Shown piece by piece: positions 34,954 to 44,667 of a DNA stretch of 64,000 nucleotides (position 1 is the first letter of the stretch; each line of letters begins with the position of its first letter). The translations under genes were made by a program, and so were the position numbers. The DNA is taken from assembly GCF_034314165.1 (NCBI RefSeq), contig NZ_JAVIWK010000001.1, forward strand, positions 186,001 through 250,000. The letters are read 5' to 3'. The notes under the pieces are model-generated. The model worked only from the letters and a program-made list of their open reading frames with translations. It searched no databases and had not been told where the DNA came from. The DNA is from Pseudomonas sp. Bout1 (GTDB taxonomy: Bacteria; Pseudomonadota; Gammaproteobacteria; Pseudomonadales; Pseudomonadaceae).

Positions 34954-35822
34954 AAACTGCCACGTTGTTATTCCCCCTGTTCGGCCTCGCTCTGCTGGCC
35001 GGCTGCAACAAATCCGAAGAGCCCGCCAAGACGGCTGCTGCCACCCCGGCTCCGGCTGCGGTGAGCTACATCGACAAGATCAAGGCGCGGGACAAGCTGA
35101 TCGTCGGCGTGTTTACCGACAAGCCGCCGTTTGGTTTTGTGGACGAGTCCGGTCGCTACGTCGGCTTCGATACCGACATCGGCCGCCGTTTTGCCAAGGA
35201 CCTGCTGGGCGACGAGAACAAGGTTGAATTCGTCGCCGTGGAACCGGCGAGCCGCATTCCATTCCTGCAAAGCGACAAGGTCGACCTGATCCTCGCCAAC
35301 ATGACCGTGACACCTGAGCGCAAGGAAGCGGTGGACTTCACCAACCCGAACCTGAAAGTGGCGGTGCAGGCACTGGTGGCCAACGCCAGCGAAGTGAAAA
35401 ACCTGGACGACCTGGCGACCCGCACCACCATCGTCACCACCGGCACCACGGCTGATATCTGGCTGACCAAGAACCACCCGGACTGGAAACTGCTGAAGTT
35501 CGAGAAAAACTCCGAGTCGCTGCAAGCGCTGTCGGCCGGCCGTGGTGATGCGTATGCGCAAGACAACCTGGTGTTGTTCAGCTGGGCCAAGCAGAACCCG
35601 GGCTACCGTGTGCTGGAGCAGAAATTGGGCGATGAAGCGCCGATTGCGCCGGCGGTGAAGAAGGGCAACATCGAACTGCGTGACTGGGTGAATACCGAGT
35701 TGGCCAAGCTGGGCGAAGAGAAGTATTTGCTCAAGCTGTATGACCAGTATGTTCGCAAGGAACTGAGCGATGACACCAAGCCGGAAAGCGTGATTGTTGA
35801 AGGCGGCAAGTGGCAGGGTTGA
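34950..35822 (+). CDS. polar amino-acid-binding lipoprotein
   Basis: Solute-binding protein of 290 aa (SBP_bac_3 family), anchored as a lipoprotein through LLAGC near residue 18. The fold begins IKARDKLIVGVFTDKPPFGF, and RKEAVDFTNPNLKVAVQALV marks the hinge region. It resembles glutamate/glutamine/cysteine-type receptors; the ligand cannot be told by eye. It is the last gene of the operon, an unusual place for a binding protein, which is more often first. Confidence 0.9.
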   Translation: MKTATLLFPLFGLALLAGCNKSEEPAKTAAATPAPAAVSYIDKIKARDKLIVGVFTDKPPFGFVDESGRYVGFDTDIGRRFAKDLLGDENKVEFVAVEPASRIPFLQSDKVDLILANMTVTPERKEAVDFTNPNLKVAVQALVANASEVKNLDDLATRTTIVTTGTTADIWLTKNHPDWKLLKFEKNSESLQALSAGRGDAYAQDNLVLFSWAKQNPGYRVLEQKLGDEAPIAPAVKKGNIELRDWVNTELAKLGEEKYLLKLYDQYVRKELSDDTKPESVIVEGGKWQG

Positions 35823-35840
35823 CTATGCGGTAACTGTTCT

Positions 35841-35924
35841 ACCGCTATCGCAGGCAAGCCAGCTCCCACCTTTGAATGTATTCACAAATCAAAATGTGGG
35901 AGCGGGCTTGCCCGCGATGAGGCC
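35841..35924. repeat. REP doublet, outward-facing
   Basis: ACCGCTATCGCAGGCAAGCC with AGCTCCCACC, and then TGTGGGAGCGGGCTTGCCCG with CGATGAGGCC, between convergent genes. Confidence 0.85.
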
Positions 35925-35938
35925 ATGTCAGGCACCGC

Positions 35939-37102
35939 CTAACTCGGCCAATGCCACGCCGGCTCATCCAGCACCCGCTGCCCCACCACCTGCGTCTGCC
36001 CCATCACCTTCTCCAGCACAATCGAGTTGCACCCGTGATCCTGCTGCAACGCCGCAATCAAGCGGCTGGCATGCGACACCACCCACACCTGACACTGCTG
36101 CGACACCTGGATGATCAAACGCGCCAACGCCGGCAACAGGTCCGGGTGCAAACTGGTTTCCGGTTCGTTGAGTACCATCATCGTTGGCGGCCTCGGCGTC
36201 AGCAGCGCCGCCACCAGCAGCAGATAGCGCAAGGTTCCGTCCGACAACTCTGCCGCCGACAATGGCCGCAGCAACCCTTCCTGATAAAATTCGATGGCAA
36301 AGCGGCCACCCTGCAAGGGCGTGATATTCAACCGTGCCCCGGGAAACGCATCGCTGATCGCCCGCTGCAATGCCTCGGGGTCGCCAATCTCGCGGATGGT
36401 CTGCAACGCCGCTGCCAGGTCCCGACCGTCGTGATGCAACACCGGCGTACGCGTGCCCAGTTGCGGTTGGCGCACCGGGGCGTCGACGTCGCTGCGAAAG
36501 TGATCATAAAAGCGCCAGCCGCGAATGCTTTCGCGCAGCAGCAGCACTTCCGGCGAACCCCGCAGGCTGCCGACCTGATCGAACAGGCTGTGGTAGTCCG
36601 GCGTGTGCTGGGCCAATACATCCCAGGCGCGGCCATCCCGGGCTCGCACCATCGGGCCGGAGCGCTGTACCAGCAGGCTCGCCGGGCGGTACACGTGGCC
36701 GGCCCAGATGCATTCCTTCTTGATCTGCGGGTCCAGGGTAAAGAACGACTGTTTGTCGGGCTCCGGCAACCCGAGAGAGATCGCATAGCTGAAATCTTCC
36801 CCGGCAAACCCCAGGCGCAAGCGCTTGGCTCCCTTCGACACGCTCGCCTCCACCGCCACCTCGCCATTGAGCATGCGCCGGCTGATGTTTTCCGGCCCGG
36901 CCCAGAAGGTTGAATCCAGCCCGCCCTCACGGGCCAATGCGTTGATCACCCCGCCCTGGGCCGTCTCCGCCAGCAACCGCAGGGCGCGATACAGGTTGGA
37001 CTTGCCGCTGCCATTGGGGCCGGTGATCAGGTTCAACCGATCCAGCGGCACCACCAATTTGTTGATTGAGCGGTAATTGGCCACCGCGAGGGTCTTGAGC
37101 AT
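35939..37102 (-). CDS. predicted AAA ATPase (COG4637/OLD-like)
   Basis: ATPase of 387 aa with Walker A GPNGSGKSN at 28-36 and a C-terminal ABC-type segment with LSDGTLRYLLLVAALL followed by Walker B MMVLNEPETSLHPDL and the switch histidine in VVSHASRL. This layout is that of SMC/RecF/OLD-like predicted ATPases. No TOPRIM nuclease domain or adjacent UvrD helicase is seen, so an anti-phage OLD/Gabija role is not supported. The start could also be the ATG at 37129; neither has a strong ribosome site. Confidence 0.8.
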   Translation of the reverse strand: MLKTLAVANYRSINKLVVPLDRLNLITGPNGSGKSNLYRALRLLAETAQGGVINALAREGGLDSTFWAGPENISRRMLNGEVAVEASVSKGAKRLRLGFAGEDFSYAISLGLPEPDKQSFFTLDPQIKKECIWAGHVYRPASLLVQRSGPMVRARDGRAWDVLAQHTPDYHSLFDQVGSLRGSPEVLLLRESIRGWRFYDHFRSDVDAPVRQPQLGTRTPVLHHDGRDLAAALQTIREIGDPEALQRAISDAFPGARLNITPLQGGRFAIEFYQEGLLRPLSAAELSDGTLRYLLLVAALLTPRPPTMMVLNEPETSLHPDLLPALARLIIQVSQQCQVWVVSHASRLIAALQQDHGCNSIVLEKVMGQTQVVGQRVLDEPAWHWPS

Positions 37103-37224
37103 GGGAAAAATTATCGGCGTGGGAACCATTGGAGTATGGGATTCTCCATGCAGATAAGGAACCCTGTTCTAAGCTCACAGTCGCATAGACACTGGCACGG
37201 CGGCATCACGCAAAAGGAGCCTGC

Positions 37225-38328
37225 ATGGGCGGTCCCACCTCCACATTTATCCTCGGCCTTGGCCTGCTGGCGCTGTTGAGCGGTTGCGGCCAGGAAAAAG
37301 CCGAACCCAAAGAACATTCCCGGGTGTTTGTGCAGACCGTGAAGTCTTCCGACTTTGCGGCCGCCGTGACCTTGACCGGCGATATCCAGGCGCGGGTGCA
37401 GACCGATCTGTCATTCCGCGTGGGCGGCAAGATCATCCAGCGCATGGTGGATGTCGGTGACGGCGTCAGCGCCAGGCAGGTGTTGGCCAAGCTCGATCCG
37501 AAAGACTTGCAGACCAATGTCGATTCCGCCCAGGCCCAGGTGGTCGCCGAGCAGGCGCGGGTCAAACAGACCGCAGCCGCGTTTGTGCGCCAGGAGAAAC
37601 TCCTGCCTAAGGGCTACACCAGCCGCAGCGAATACGACTCCGCCCAAGCCGCGTTGCGCAGCAGCCAAAGCGCGCTGACCGCCGCCCAGGCGCAGTTGGC
37701 CAACGCCCGTGAACAGTTGGGCTACACCTCGCTGATCGCCGATGCGCCGGGCATCATCACGGCCCGCCAGGCCGAGGTGGGCCAAGTGGTGCAGGCCACC
37801 GTGCCGATTTTCAGCCTGGCCCGGGATGGCGAGCGCGACGCGGTGTTCAACGTCTATGAATCACTGCTGGTGGAGCCGCCACCGGACAAACCGATCACCG
37901 TCAGCCTGCTGGAAAACCCGCAGATTACCGCCGTGGGCAAGGTGCGCGAAGTCACCCCGGCGGTGGCTGCGAATACCGGCACGGTGCAAGTCAAGATCGC
38001 CCTTGATGCACTGCCCAAGGGCATGCAATTGGGCTCGGTGGTCAGCGCCACCGCCAATGGCCCGGCCAAGGCCAGTATCGAGTTGCCATGGGCCGCGTTG
38101 ACCAAAGACATCAGTGCGCCGGCAGTTTGGTTGATTGACGGCGACGGCAAGGCGCAGCTGCACAAGGTCACCGTGGCGCGCTATCTAACCGGCAAGGTGA
38201 TCATCAGCGACGGCCTCAAGGGTGGCGAAAAAGTCGTGGTGGCCGGCGGGCAATTGCTGCACCCCGGCATGCTCGTGGAAATCGCCCAGCCGCCGGATCA
38301 GGCCCAGGCCCAAGGGGTGCAGCCATGA
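37225..38328 (+). CDS. triA: RND efflux membrane-fusion protein, TriA-like
   Basis: Periplasmic adaptor lipoprotein of 367 aa, with lipobox LLSGC near residue 16. It has the barrel-sandwich, coiled-coil hairpin (about 90-160, QTNVDSAQAQVVAEQARVK) and beta-barrel layout of RND adaptors. AAGGAG precedes the ATG. Two different adaptors followed by one RND pump is the hallmark of TriABC of Pseudomonas aeruginosa, which expels triclosan and other toxic compounds with the outer-membrane channel OpmH. The gene overlaps triB by four bases. Confidence 0.88.
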   Translation: MGGPTSTFILGLGLLALLSGCGQEKAEPKEHSRVFVQTVKSSDFAAAVTLTGDIQARVQTDLSFRVGGKIIQRMVDVGDGVSARQVLAKLDPKDLQTNVDSAQAQVVAEQARVKQTAAAFVRQEKLLPKGYTSRSEYDSAQAALRSSQSALTAAQAQLANAREQLGYTSLIADAPGIITARQAEVGQVVQATVPIFSLARDGERDAVFNVYESLLVEPPPDKPITVSLLENPQITAVGKVREVTPAVAANTGTVQVKIALDALPKGMQLGSVVSATANGPAKASIELPWAALTKDISAPAVWLIDGDGKAQLHKVTVARYLTGKVIISDGLKGGEKVVVAGGQLLHPGMLVEIAQPPDQAQAQGVQP

Positions 38329-39395
38329 AGCGGCTGACGTGTATGCTTGCCGCCAGCCTGCTGTTGATGGCGTGCTCCAAGGAAGAACCGGCGCCGGAAC
38401 CGGTGCGCCCGGTGCTGTCGATTGAAGTGAAATCCGAAGACCAGGAAAACCTCGGCCGCTTCGCCGGTACCATCCAGGCCCGTTATGAAAGCAACCTCGG
38501 TTTCCGTGTGCCCGGCCGTATCGCCCGGCGCGCGGTCGACGTGGGCGCTGAAGTGGAGCAGGGCGCGTTGCTGGCCGTGCTCGACCCCACCGATCAACAG
38601 AACCAGTTGCGTGCCGCCCAGGGCGACCTGGCCCGTGTTGAGGCCCAGTGGATCAACGCCCAGGCCAACGCACGTCGACAACAAGAGTTGTTCAGCCGGG
38701 GCGTCGGCGCCCAGGCCCAACTGGACATCGCCCAGACCGACCTTAAAACCACCCAGGCCTCCCTTGACCAAGCCAAGGCCTCGGTCAACCAGGCCAAGGA
38801 CCAGCTCAACTACAGCGAGCTGCGCACTGACCACGCGGGCATCGTTACCGCGTGGAATGCCGAGGCCGGCCAGGTGGTTGCCGCCGGGCAGCAAGTGGTG
38901 ACCCTGGCGCGTCCGGACATCAAGGAGGCCGTCATCGATTTGCCTGCGGGTCTCGCCGAGCGCCTGCCGCCCGACGTGGTGTTCCTGGTCGCCGGGCAAA
39001 TGGACCCAACCGTCAGCACCACCGCCACCGTGCGTGAGATCGAACCCCAGGCCCAAAGCGCGACCCGCACCCGACGTGCGCGCCTGACCCTGGCCGAAAC
39101 GCCGCCCGCGTTTCGCCTCGGCACCGCCATCAGCGTGACCCTGAGTTCGGCCATCGCCCCGCGCATCGAGCTGCCCCTGAGCGCCTTGCAGGAAGCCGAC
39201 GGCAAGACCCGCATCTGGGTTATCGACACCCAAAGCCAGACCGTGCAACCGCGTGATGTCAGCATCGTCAGCCGTGACGCCGACAGCGCCTTGCTCAACG
39301 CCGGCGTCAAACCCGGCGAGCGCGTGGTGAGTGCCGGTGTGAACAGCCTGAAGCCTGGGCAAAAAGTCAAAATCGACGAGGACAGCCCGCGATGA
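38325..39395 (+). CDS. triB: RND efflux membrane-fusion protein, TriB-like
   Basis: Second adaptor of 356 aa, a lipoprotein with LLLMAC near residue 14. It has the coiled-coil hairpin with QAQLDIAQTDLKTTQASLDQ and the adaptor barrel. It is related to but clearly different from TriA. Start and stop overlap triA and triC as ATGA on both sides, implying stoichiometric expression. Confidence 0.88.
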   Translation: MKRLTCMLAASLLLMACSKEEPAPEPVRPVLSIEVKSEDQENLGRFAGTIQARYESNLGFRVPGRIARRAVDVGAEVEQGALLAVLDPTDQQNQLRAAQGDLARVEAQWINAQANARRQQELFSRGVGAQAQLDIAQTDLKTTQASLDQAKASVNQAKDQLNYSELRTDHAGIVTAWNAEAGQVVAAGQQVVTLARPDIKEAVIDLPAGLAERLPPDVVFLVAGQMDPTVSTTATVREIEPQAQSATRTRRARLTLAETPPAFRLGTAISVTLSSAIAPRIELPLSALQEADGKTRIWVIDTQSQTVQPRDVSIVSRDADSALLNAGVKPGERVVSAGVNSLKPGQKVKIDEDSPR

Positions 39396-42300
39396 AAGGG
39401 AGCTTCAACTTATCCGACTGGGCCCTCAAGCATCAGTCCTTCGTCTGGTACCTGATGTTCGTCGCGCTGTTGATGGGCGTGTTCTCGTACATGAACCTTG
39501 GCCGCGAGGAAGACCCGTCTTTCACCATCAAGACCATGGTGATCCAAACCCGCTGGCCCGGCGCGACTCAGGAAGAAACCCTCAAGCAGGTCACCGACCG
39601 CATCGAGAAAAAACTCGAAGAGCTCGACTCCCTCGACTACGTAAAAAGCTACACCCGGCCGGGTGAGTCCACGGTGTTTGTGTTCCTGCGGGACACCACC
39701 AGTGCCAAGGCGATCCCGGAGATCTGGTACCAGGTACGCAAGAAAATCGACGACATCCGCGGCAGCTTTCCCCAGGGATTGCAGGGGCCATCGTTCAACG
39801 ACGAGTTCGGTGATGTGTTCGGCTCGGTGTATGCGTTTACCGCCGATGGCTTGTCGATGCGCCAGTTGCGCGATTACGTCGAGCAAGCGCGCGCCGAGAT
39901 TCGTTCGGTGCCGGGGTTGGGCAAGGTCGAGATGATCGGCCAGCAGGATGAAGTGATTTACCTGAACTTCTCCACCCGCAAACTTGCGGCGCTGGGGATT
40001 GATCAGCGCCAGGTGGTGCAAAGCCTGCAATCGCAGAATGCGGTGACGCCGGCCGGGGTAATCGAGGCCGGGCCGGAGCGGATTTCGGTGCGCACCTCCG
40101 GGCAATTCGCCTCGGAGAAGGACCTGGCCAACGTCAACCTGCGGCTCAACGACCGTTTTTATCGACTGGCGGATGTGGCGCAAATCACCCGTGGCTATGT
40201 CGACCCGTCGACGCCGATGTTCCGGTTCAACGGCAAGCCTGCCATCGGCTTGGCCATCGCCATGCAAAAGGGCGGCAATATCCAGGACTTCGGCAAGGCC
40301 CTGCACAAACGCATGGATGAGCTGACGGCCGACCTGCCGGTGGGTGTGGGCGTGCACAAGGTGTCCGACCAGGCCGAAGTGGTGGAAGAGGCCGTGGGCG
40401 GCTTCACCAGTGCGCTGTTTGAAGCGGTGATCATCGTGCTGGTGGTGAGCTTTATCAGCCTCGGTGTGCGCGCGGGCTTGGTGGTGGCGTGTTCGATTCC
40501 GTTGGTGCTGGCGCTGGTATTTGTGTTTATGGAATACAGCGGCATCACCATGCAACGGGTGTCGCTGGGTGCGTTGATCATCGCCCTCGGCCTGTTGGTG
40601 GACGACGCGATGATCACCGTGGAGATGATGATCACACGCCTGGAAAAAGGCGAAACCAAGGAGCAGGCGGCAACCTTTGCCTATACCTCCACGGCGTTCC
40701 CGATGTTGACCGGCACGCTGGTAACCGTCGCCGGCTTTGTACCGATCGGCCTTAACGCCAGTTCGGCGGGTGAATACACCTTCACCTTGTTCGCGGTGAT
40801 TGCCGTGGCGATGCTGGTGTCGTGGGTGGTCGCCGTATTGTTCGCGCCGGTGCTGGGGGTGCATATCCTCAGCAGCAAGGTCAAACCCCACAGCGCCGAG
40901 CCGGGCCGGGTGGGCCGGGCCTTCAATGGCGGCATGCTCTGGGCCATGCGCAACCGCTGGTGGGCCATCGGCATTACCGTGCTGTTGTTCGTGGCGTCGG
41001 TGTTTTCCATGCAGTTCGTGCAGAACCAGTTTTTCCCGTCTTCGGACCGTCCGGAAATCCTCGTCGACCTGAACCTGCCGCAAAACGCCTCGATCAACGA
41101 GACCCGCAAGGCCGTCGACCGCCTTGAAGCGATCATCAAGGACGACCCGGACATCGCGCGCTGGAGCACCTACATCGGCCAGGGCGCGATCCGTTTCTAC
41201 CTGCCGCTGGACCAGCAACTGGAGAACCCGTACTACGCGCAGTTGGTGATTGTCAGCAAGGGCCTGGAAGAGCGTGGCGCGCTGATTGCGCGCCTGCAAA
41301 AACGCCTGCGGGAAGATTTTGTCGGCGTCGGCAGCTTTGTGCAGCCACTGGAAATGGGCCCGCCGGTGGGGCGTCCGATCCAGTACCGGGTGTCTGGCAA
41401 GGACATCGACCAGGTGCGCAAACACGCGATCGAACTGGCGACGATGCTCGATAAGAACACCCACATGGGCGAGATCATCTACGACTGGAACGAGCCGGGC
41501 AAAGTCCTGCGGGTGGACATCGCCCAGGACAAGGCGCGGCAACTGGGGCTGTCGTCGGAAGACGTGGCGCAGTTGATGAACAGCGTGGTCAGTGGTGCGT
41601 CGGTGACCCAGGTGCATGACGATATCTACCTGATCAACGTGGTCGGCCGCGCCGAAGATGCCGAGCGCGGTACGCCGGAGACTTTGCAGAACCTGCAGAT
41701 CGTCACGCCCAACGGCACCTCGATTCCGCTGCTGGCATTCGCCACCGTGCGCTATGAGCTTGAACAGCCGTTGGTGTGGCGCCGGGATCGCAAACCGACC
41801 ATCACCATCAAGGCGGCGGTACGCGACGACATGCAACCGACCGACCTGGTGAAACAGCTCAAGCCGGACATCGACAAGTTCAGTGCTGGGTTGCCGGTGG
41901 GCTACAAGGTCGCCACCGGCGGCACCGTGGAAGAAAGCGGCAAGGCCCAGGGCCCGATCGCCAAGGTGGTGCCGCTGATGCTGTTCTTGATGGCGACCTT
42001 CCTGATGATCCAGTTGCACAGTGTGCAGAAGATGTTCCTGGTGGCCAGCGTTGCGCCGCTGGGGCTGATTGGCGTGGTACTGGCGCTGATTCCCACGGGT
42101 ACGCCCATGGGCTTTGTGGCGATCCTGGGGATTCTCGCGTTGATCGGCATCATTATTCGTAACTCGGTGATTCTGGTGACGCAGATCGACGCCTACGAAC
42201 GCGACGGCTACACGCCGTGGGATGCGGTGGTGGAAGCCACCGAACACCGGCGCCGGCCAATCCTGCTGACCGCGGCGGCGGCCAGCCTGGGCATGATCCC

Positions 42301-42445
42301 TATCGCCCGGGAGGTGTTCTGGGGCCCGATGGCTTATGCGATGATCGGCGGCATCATCATTGCGACGTTGCTGACGCTGCTGTTTTTGCCGGCGCTGTAT
42401 GTGGCCTGGTACAAGATTCGGGAGCCGAAGCACGAACAGGCCTGA
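39392..42445 (+). CDS. triC: RND efflux pump, TriC-like
   Basis: Inner-membrane proton-driven pump of 1017 aa, with twelve helices in two halves and two large periplasmic loops. The first half has GALIIALGLLVDDAMITVE with the proton-relay aspartates in helix 4, and the second half has GFVAILGILALIGIIIRNSV. Length and partners fit TriC. It is followed after two bases by a predicted glycoside hydrolase gene. Confidence 0.93.
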   Translation: MKGSFNLSDWALKHQSFVWYLMFVALLMGVFSYMNLGREEDPSFTIKTMVIQTRWPGATQEETLKQVTDRIEKKLEELDSLDYVKSYTRPGESTVFVFLRDTTSAKAIPEIWYQVRKKIDDIRGSFPQGLQGPSFNDEFGDVFGSVYAFTADGLSMRQLRDYVEQARAEIRSVPGLGKVEMIGQQDEVIYLNFSTRKLAALGIDQRQVVQSLQSQNAVTPAGVIEAGPERISVRTSGQFASEKDLANVNLRLNDRFYRLADVAQITRGYVDPSTPMFRFNGKPAIGLAIAMQKGGNIQDFGKALHKRMDELTADLPVGVGVHKVSDQAEVVEEAVGGFTSALFEAVIIVLVVSFISLGVRAGLVVACSIPLVLALVFVFMEYSGITMQRVSLGALIIALGLLVDDAMITVEMMITRLEKGETKEQAATFAYTSTAFPMLTGTLVTVAGFVPIGLNASSAGEYTFTLFAVIAVAMLVSWVVAVLFAPVLGVHILSSKVKPHSAEPGRVGRAFNGGMLWAMRNRWWAIGITVLLFVASVFSMQFVQNQFFPSSDRPEILVDLNLPQNASINETRKAVDRLEAIIKDDPDIARWSTYIGQGAIRFYLPLDQQLENPYYAQLVIVSKGLEERGALIARLQKRLREDFVGVGSFVQPLEMGPPVGRPIQYRVSGKDIDQVRKHAIELATMLDKNTHMGEIIYDWNEPGKVLRVDIAQDKARQLGLSSEDVAQLMNSVVSGASVTQVHDDIYLINVVGRAEDAERGTPETLQNLQIVTPNGTSIPLLAFATVRYELEQPLVWRRDRKPTITIKAAVRDDMQPTDLVKQLKPDIDKFSAGLPVGYKVATGGTVEESGKAQGPIAKVVPLMLFLMATFLMIQLHSVQKMFLVASVAPLGLIGVVLALIPTGTPMGFVAILGILALIGIIIRNSVILVTQIDAYERDGYTPWDAVVEATEHRRRPILLTAAAASLGMIPIAREVFWGPMAYAMIGGIIIATLLTLLFLPALYVAWYKIREPKHEQA

Positions 42446-42447
42446 AT

Positions 42448-44667
42448 ATGACCCACTGGTTGCGCCACGGGCTGCTGATTGGCAGCCTGGTTTTATCGCC
42501 CCTTGCGGGCGCCACGACCGTACTGGAAAACAACCTGTGGCGCATCGAACTCGACCCGGCCACCCTGGCGATTCGTGCCAAGCCTGCTGACCACGATGCC
42601 GTGCAAGCCAGCGATGGAGTCGACGCGCACACGGTTGGCCAACTGACGCAAAGCGCCAAACACGCCAGCTGGCAATGGGACGATGGGGCTTATCGCCTGA
42701 GCGCTACCCTTGATCAACGCGACCTGGCCCTGACGATCACCGCCCGTGGTGCCGGTGAGTTGGCGATCTTGCGACAGCCGGCCAGCGCGATGGGCCGCGG
42801 CCTGATCTGGCCCCTGGCCGAGGGGCATTACGTGCCGGCCGGCAATGGCGTATGGCAAAAATTCCTGCTGGAGCAGGGCGACGTCAACACCACGCAAGAC
42901 CTCAGCCTGCCGCTGTGGGGGGTTGATCACGGCACGTTCAGCCTTAACTGGCTGATGACCAACCCCTACAACAACCGCCTGAACTGGCGGGCAGATGGTG
43001 CGGGGTTGGCGTTATCCGCGGCCCATGAGTTCACCACGCTGGACCCTGCGGCACCGATGACCCTGCTGTTGCACCTGGGCGAAAGCGACCCGCTGGCCGG
43101 CGCCAAGCGTTATCGCCAGTGGCTGGTAGCACAGGGGCGTTATGAGCCGCTGGCGGACAAACTGCGGCAAACCCCGGAAGCGGGAAAATTGCTGGGTGCC
43201 AGCCATATCTACCTGTGGGGCAACGACCTGCTGGCCCCGGAGGATGTGCGCGATTGGCCGCAACTGCTCAAATTGCTGCGCAGCGGCAAAGGGTTGGCGG
43301 CGCAATTGAATGGCGTGCTGGACAAAGAGGCTGCGCAGGTCCGGCAGGTCAAGCAACCGTATGAGCAAGCCGTGCTCCTGCGGGGATTGAACGCAGCAAT
43401 CAACAAAAAAGCCCGGCAGGGCTGGCAGCGCTCCACCGAGCCGGGCATGACCGCACTCGCTGAGGGCTATGGGGCACTGCGCAGCGAGTTGGCCGTGGCC
43501 TTTGCCGGCGCCTTGAGCGCCACGCCGCAGACCTGGGGCAACACCTTGTCGGTCTCCAACGCATTGAAAGACGCCGGCCTCAAACGGCTGCTGGTAACCC
43601 AGGGCGAAGGCTGGGAAGGCGGGCTTTGGCATCCTGAAGCGGTCAAGGCCGGGGTGGACGCCGGTTACTTGATGGCGCCCTACGACTCTTATGAAACGGC
43701 ACTGTCCGCCACTGAAAACCCCGACTGGATCACCGCACACCTGGGCAGCAAGGCCTACCACGAGTGCGCGATCGTATTGAAGGGTGGCCAGCTCAAGACC
43801 GGTTTCCAGAAGTCTGGCCACTACACCGACCCGCGCTGCGTGCGACCGTTGCTGGAAGCGCGGGTCCAGGCGGTGCAAGCCAAATCCGGGTTCAACGCGT
43901 GGTTCCTCGACGCCTACGCCACCAGCATGCTGTTCGACAGTTATCGCACCGGCGCCAGCATGACCCAGGCACAGAATGCCGAAGGCAATATCGACGCGTC
44001 CCACTGGATCAGTAGCGTGCTCAAGTTGCCGGCAGGCTCGGAGGACGGTAATGCGATTACCGCACGGGGCATTCTGTTTGCCCACGGCATGCAAACGCCG
44101 GTGCTGGGCTGGGGTGATCGGCAGATGACTAAGGACAAGCAGTCGCCGTACTTCGTTGGCGCCTGGTACCCGCCGGAACAGCCGGCGGTGTTCTTCAAGT
44201 CGGTGCCGTTGAAGGAGCCGTTTCGCACGGTTTATTTCGACCCGGCGATGCGCCTGCCGTTGTATCAGGCGGTGTTCCACGGCTCGGTTATCACCACGCA
44301 CCACTGGCTATTCGACAGCCTGAAACTGAGCAATGTGCGGCGCGAGAATGAACTGACGCAACTGCTCTACAACGTGCCGCCGCTGTATCACCTGAGTGCG
44401 GCGACGGTGAAGCAGCGCTTGCCGGTGATTCAGCGCCAGGATGGATTCTTCCGGCCGCTGCATGAGCGGTTGGCGACTCAGGCGATGACCGATTTTCGCT
44501 GGTTGACGGAAGATAAACAGGTGCAGCAGACCACGTTTGCCGATGGGACGCGGTTGGTGGCGAATTTTTCCGGGGAGGTGAGAGAAGGTTATGCGGCGAG
44601 CAGCGTAACGGCGTTCATATCCGGCGCATCACCCACAATTTATTCCGTAGCAGCTGTCGAGCCCTAG
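42448..44667 (+). CDS. exported predicted glycoside hydrolase
   Basis: Protein of 739 aa with a Sec leader (LRHGLLIGSLVLSPLAGA). A beta-rich N-terminal half and a barrel-like middle (about 390-600) with NAWFLDAYATSMLFDS and WGDRQMTKDKQSPYF resemble glycoside hydrolases of the GH101/DUF5696 type; this is a shape-level assignment, and the substrate is unknown. It starts two bases after triC, so it is probably in the efflux operon. The last seven codons and stop lie inside the first palindrome of the downstream array: the TAG is created by an A where the other five copies have G. The tail SGASPTIYSVAAVEP is partly array-derived. Confidence 0.7.
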   Translation: MTHWLRHGLLIGSLVLSPLAGATTVLENNLWRIELDPATLAIRAKPADHDAVQASDGVDAHTVGQLTQSAKHASWQWDDGAYRLSATLDQRDLALTITARGAGELAILRQPASAMGRGLIWPLAEGHYVPAGNGVWQKFLLEQGDVNTTQDLSLPLWGVDHGTFSLNWLMTNPYNNRLNWRADGAGLALSAAHEFTTLDPAAPMTLLLHLGESDPLAGAKRYRQWLVAQGRYEPLADKLRQTPEAGKLLGASHIYLWGNDLLAPEDVRDWPQLLKLLRSGKGLAAQLNGVLDKEAAQVRQVKQPYEQAVLLRGLNAAINKKARQGWQRSTEPGMTALAEGYGALRSELAVAFAGALSATPQTWGNTLSVSNALKDAGLKRLLVTQGEGWEGGLWHPEAVKAGVDAGYLMAPYDSYETALSATENPDWITAHLGSKAYHECAIVLKGGQLKTGFQKSGHYTDPRCVRPLLEARVQAVQAKSGFNAWFLDAYATSMLFDSYRTGASMTQAQNAEGNIDASHWISSVLKLPAGSEDGNAITARGILFAHGMQTPVLGWGDRQMTKDKQSPYFVGAWYPPEQPAVFFKSVPLKEPFRTVYFDPAMRLPLYQAVFHGSVITTHHWLFDSLKLSNVRRENELTQLLYNVPPLYHLSAATVKQRLPVIQRQDGFFRPLHERLATQAMTDFRWLTEDKQVQQTTFADGTRLVANFSGEVREGYAASSVTAFISGASPTIYSVAAVEP

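Noticed and set aside
35939..37102. OLD/Gabija-type anti-phage ATPase
   Set aside because: Only the ATPase part is present, with no TOPRIM nuclease domain and no UvrD-like partner; neighbours are housekeeping transport genes.
39410..42433. 1007-codon open frame antisense to triC
   Set aside because: It mirrors the high-GC coding strand of an obvious RND pump; composition (His/Gln/Arg-rich) is that of an antisense shadow.
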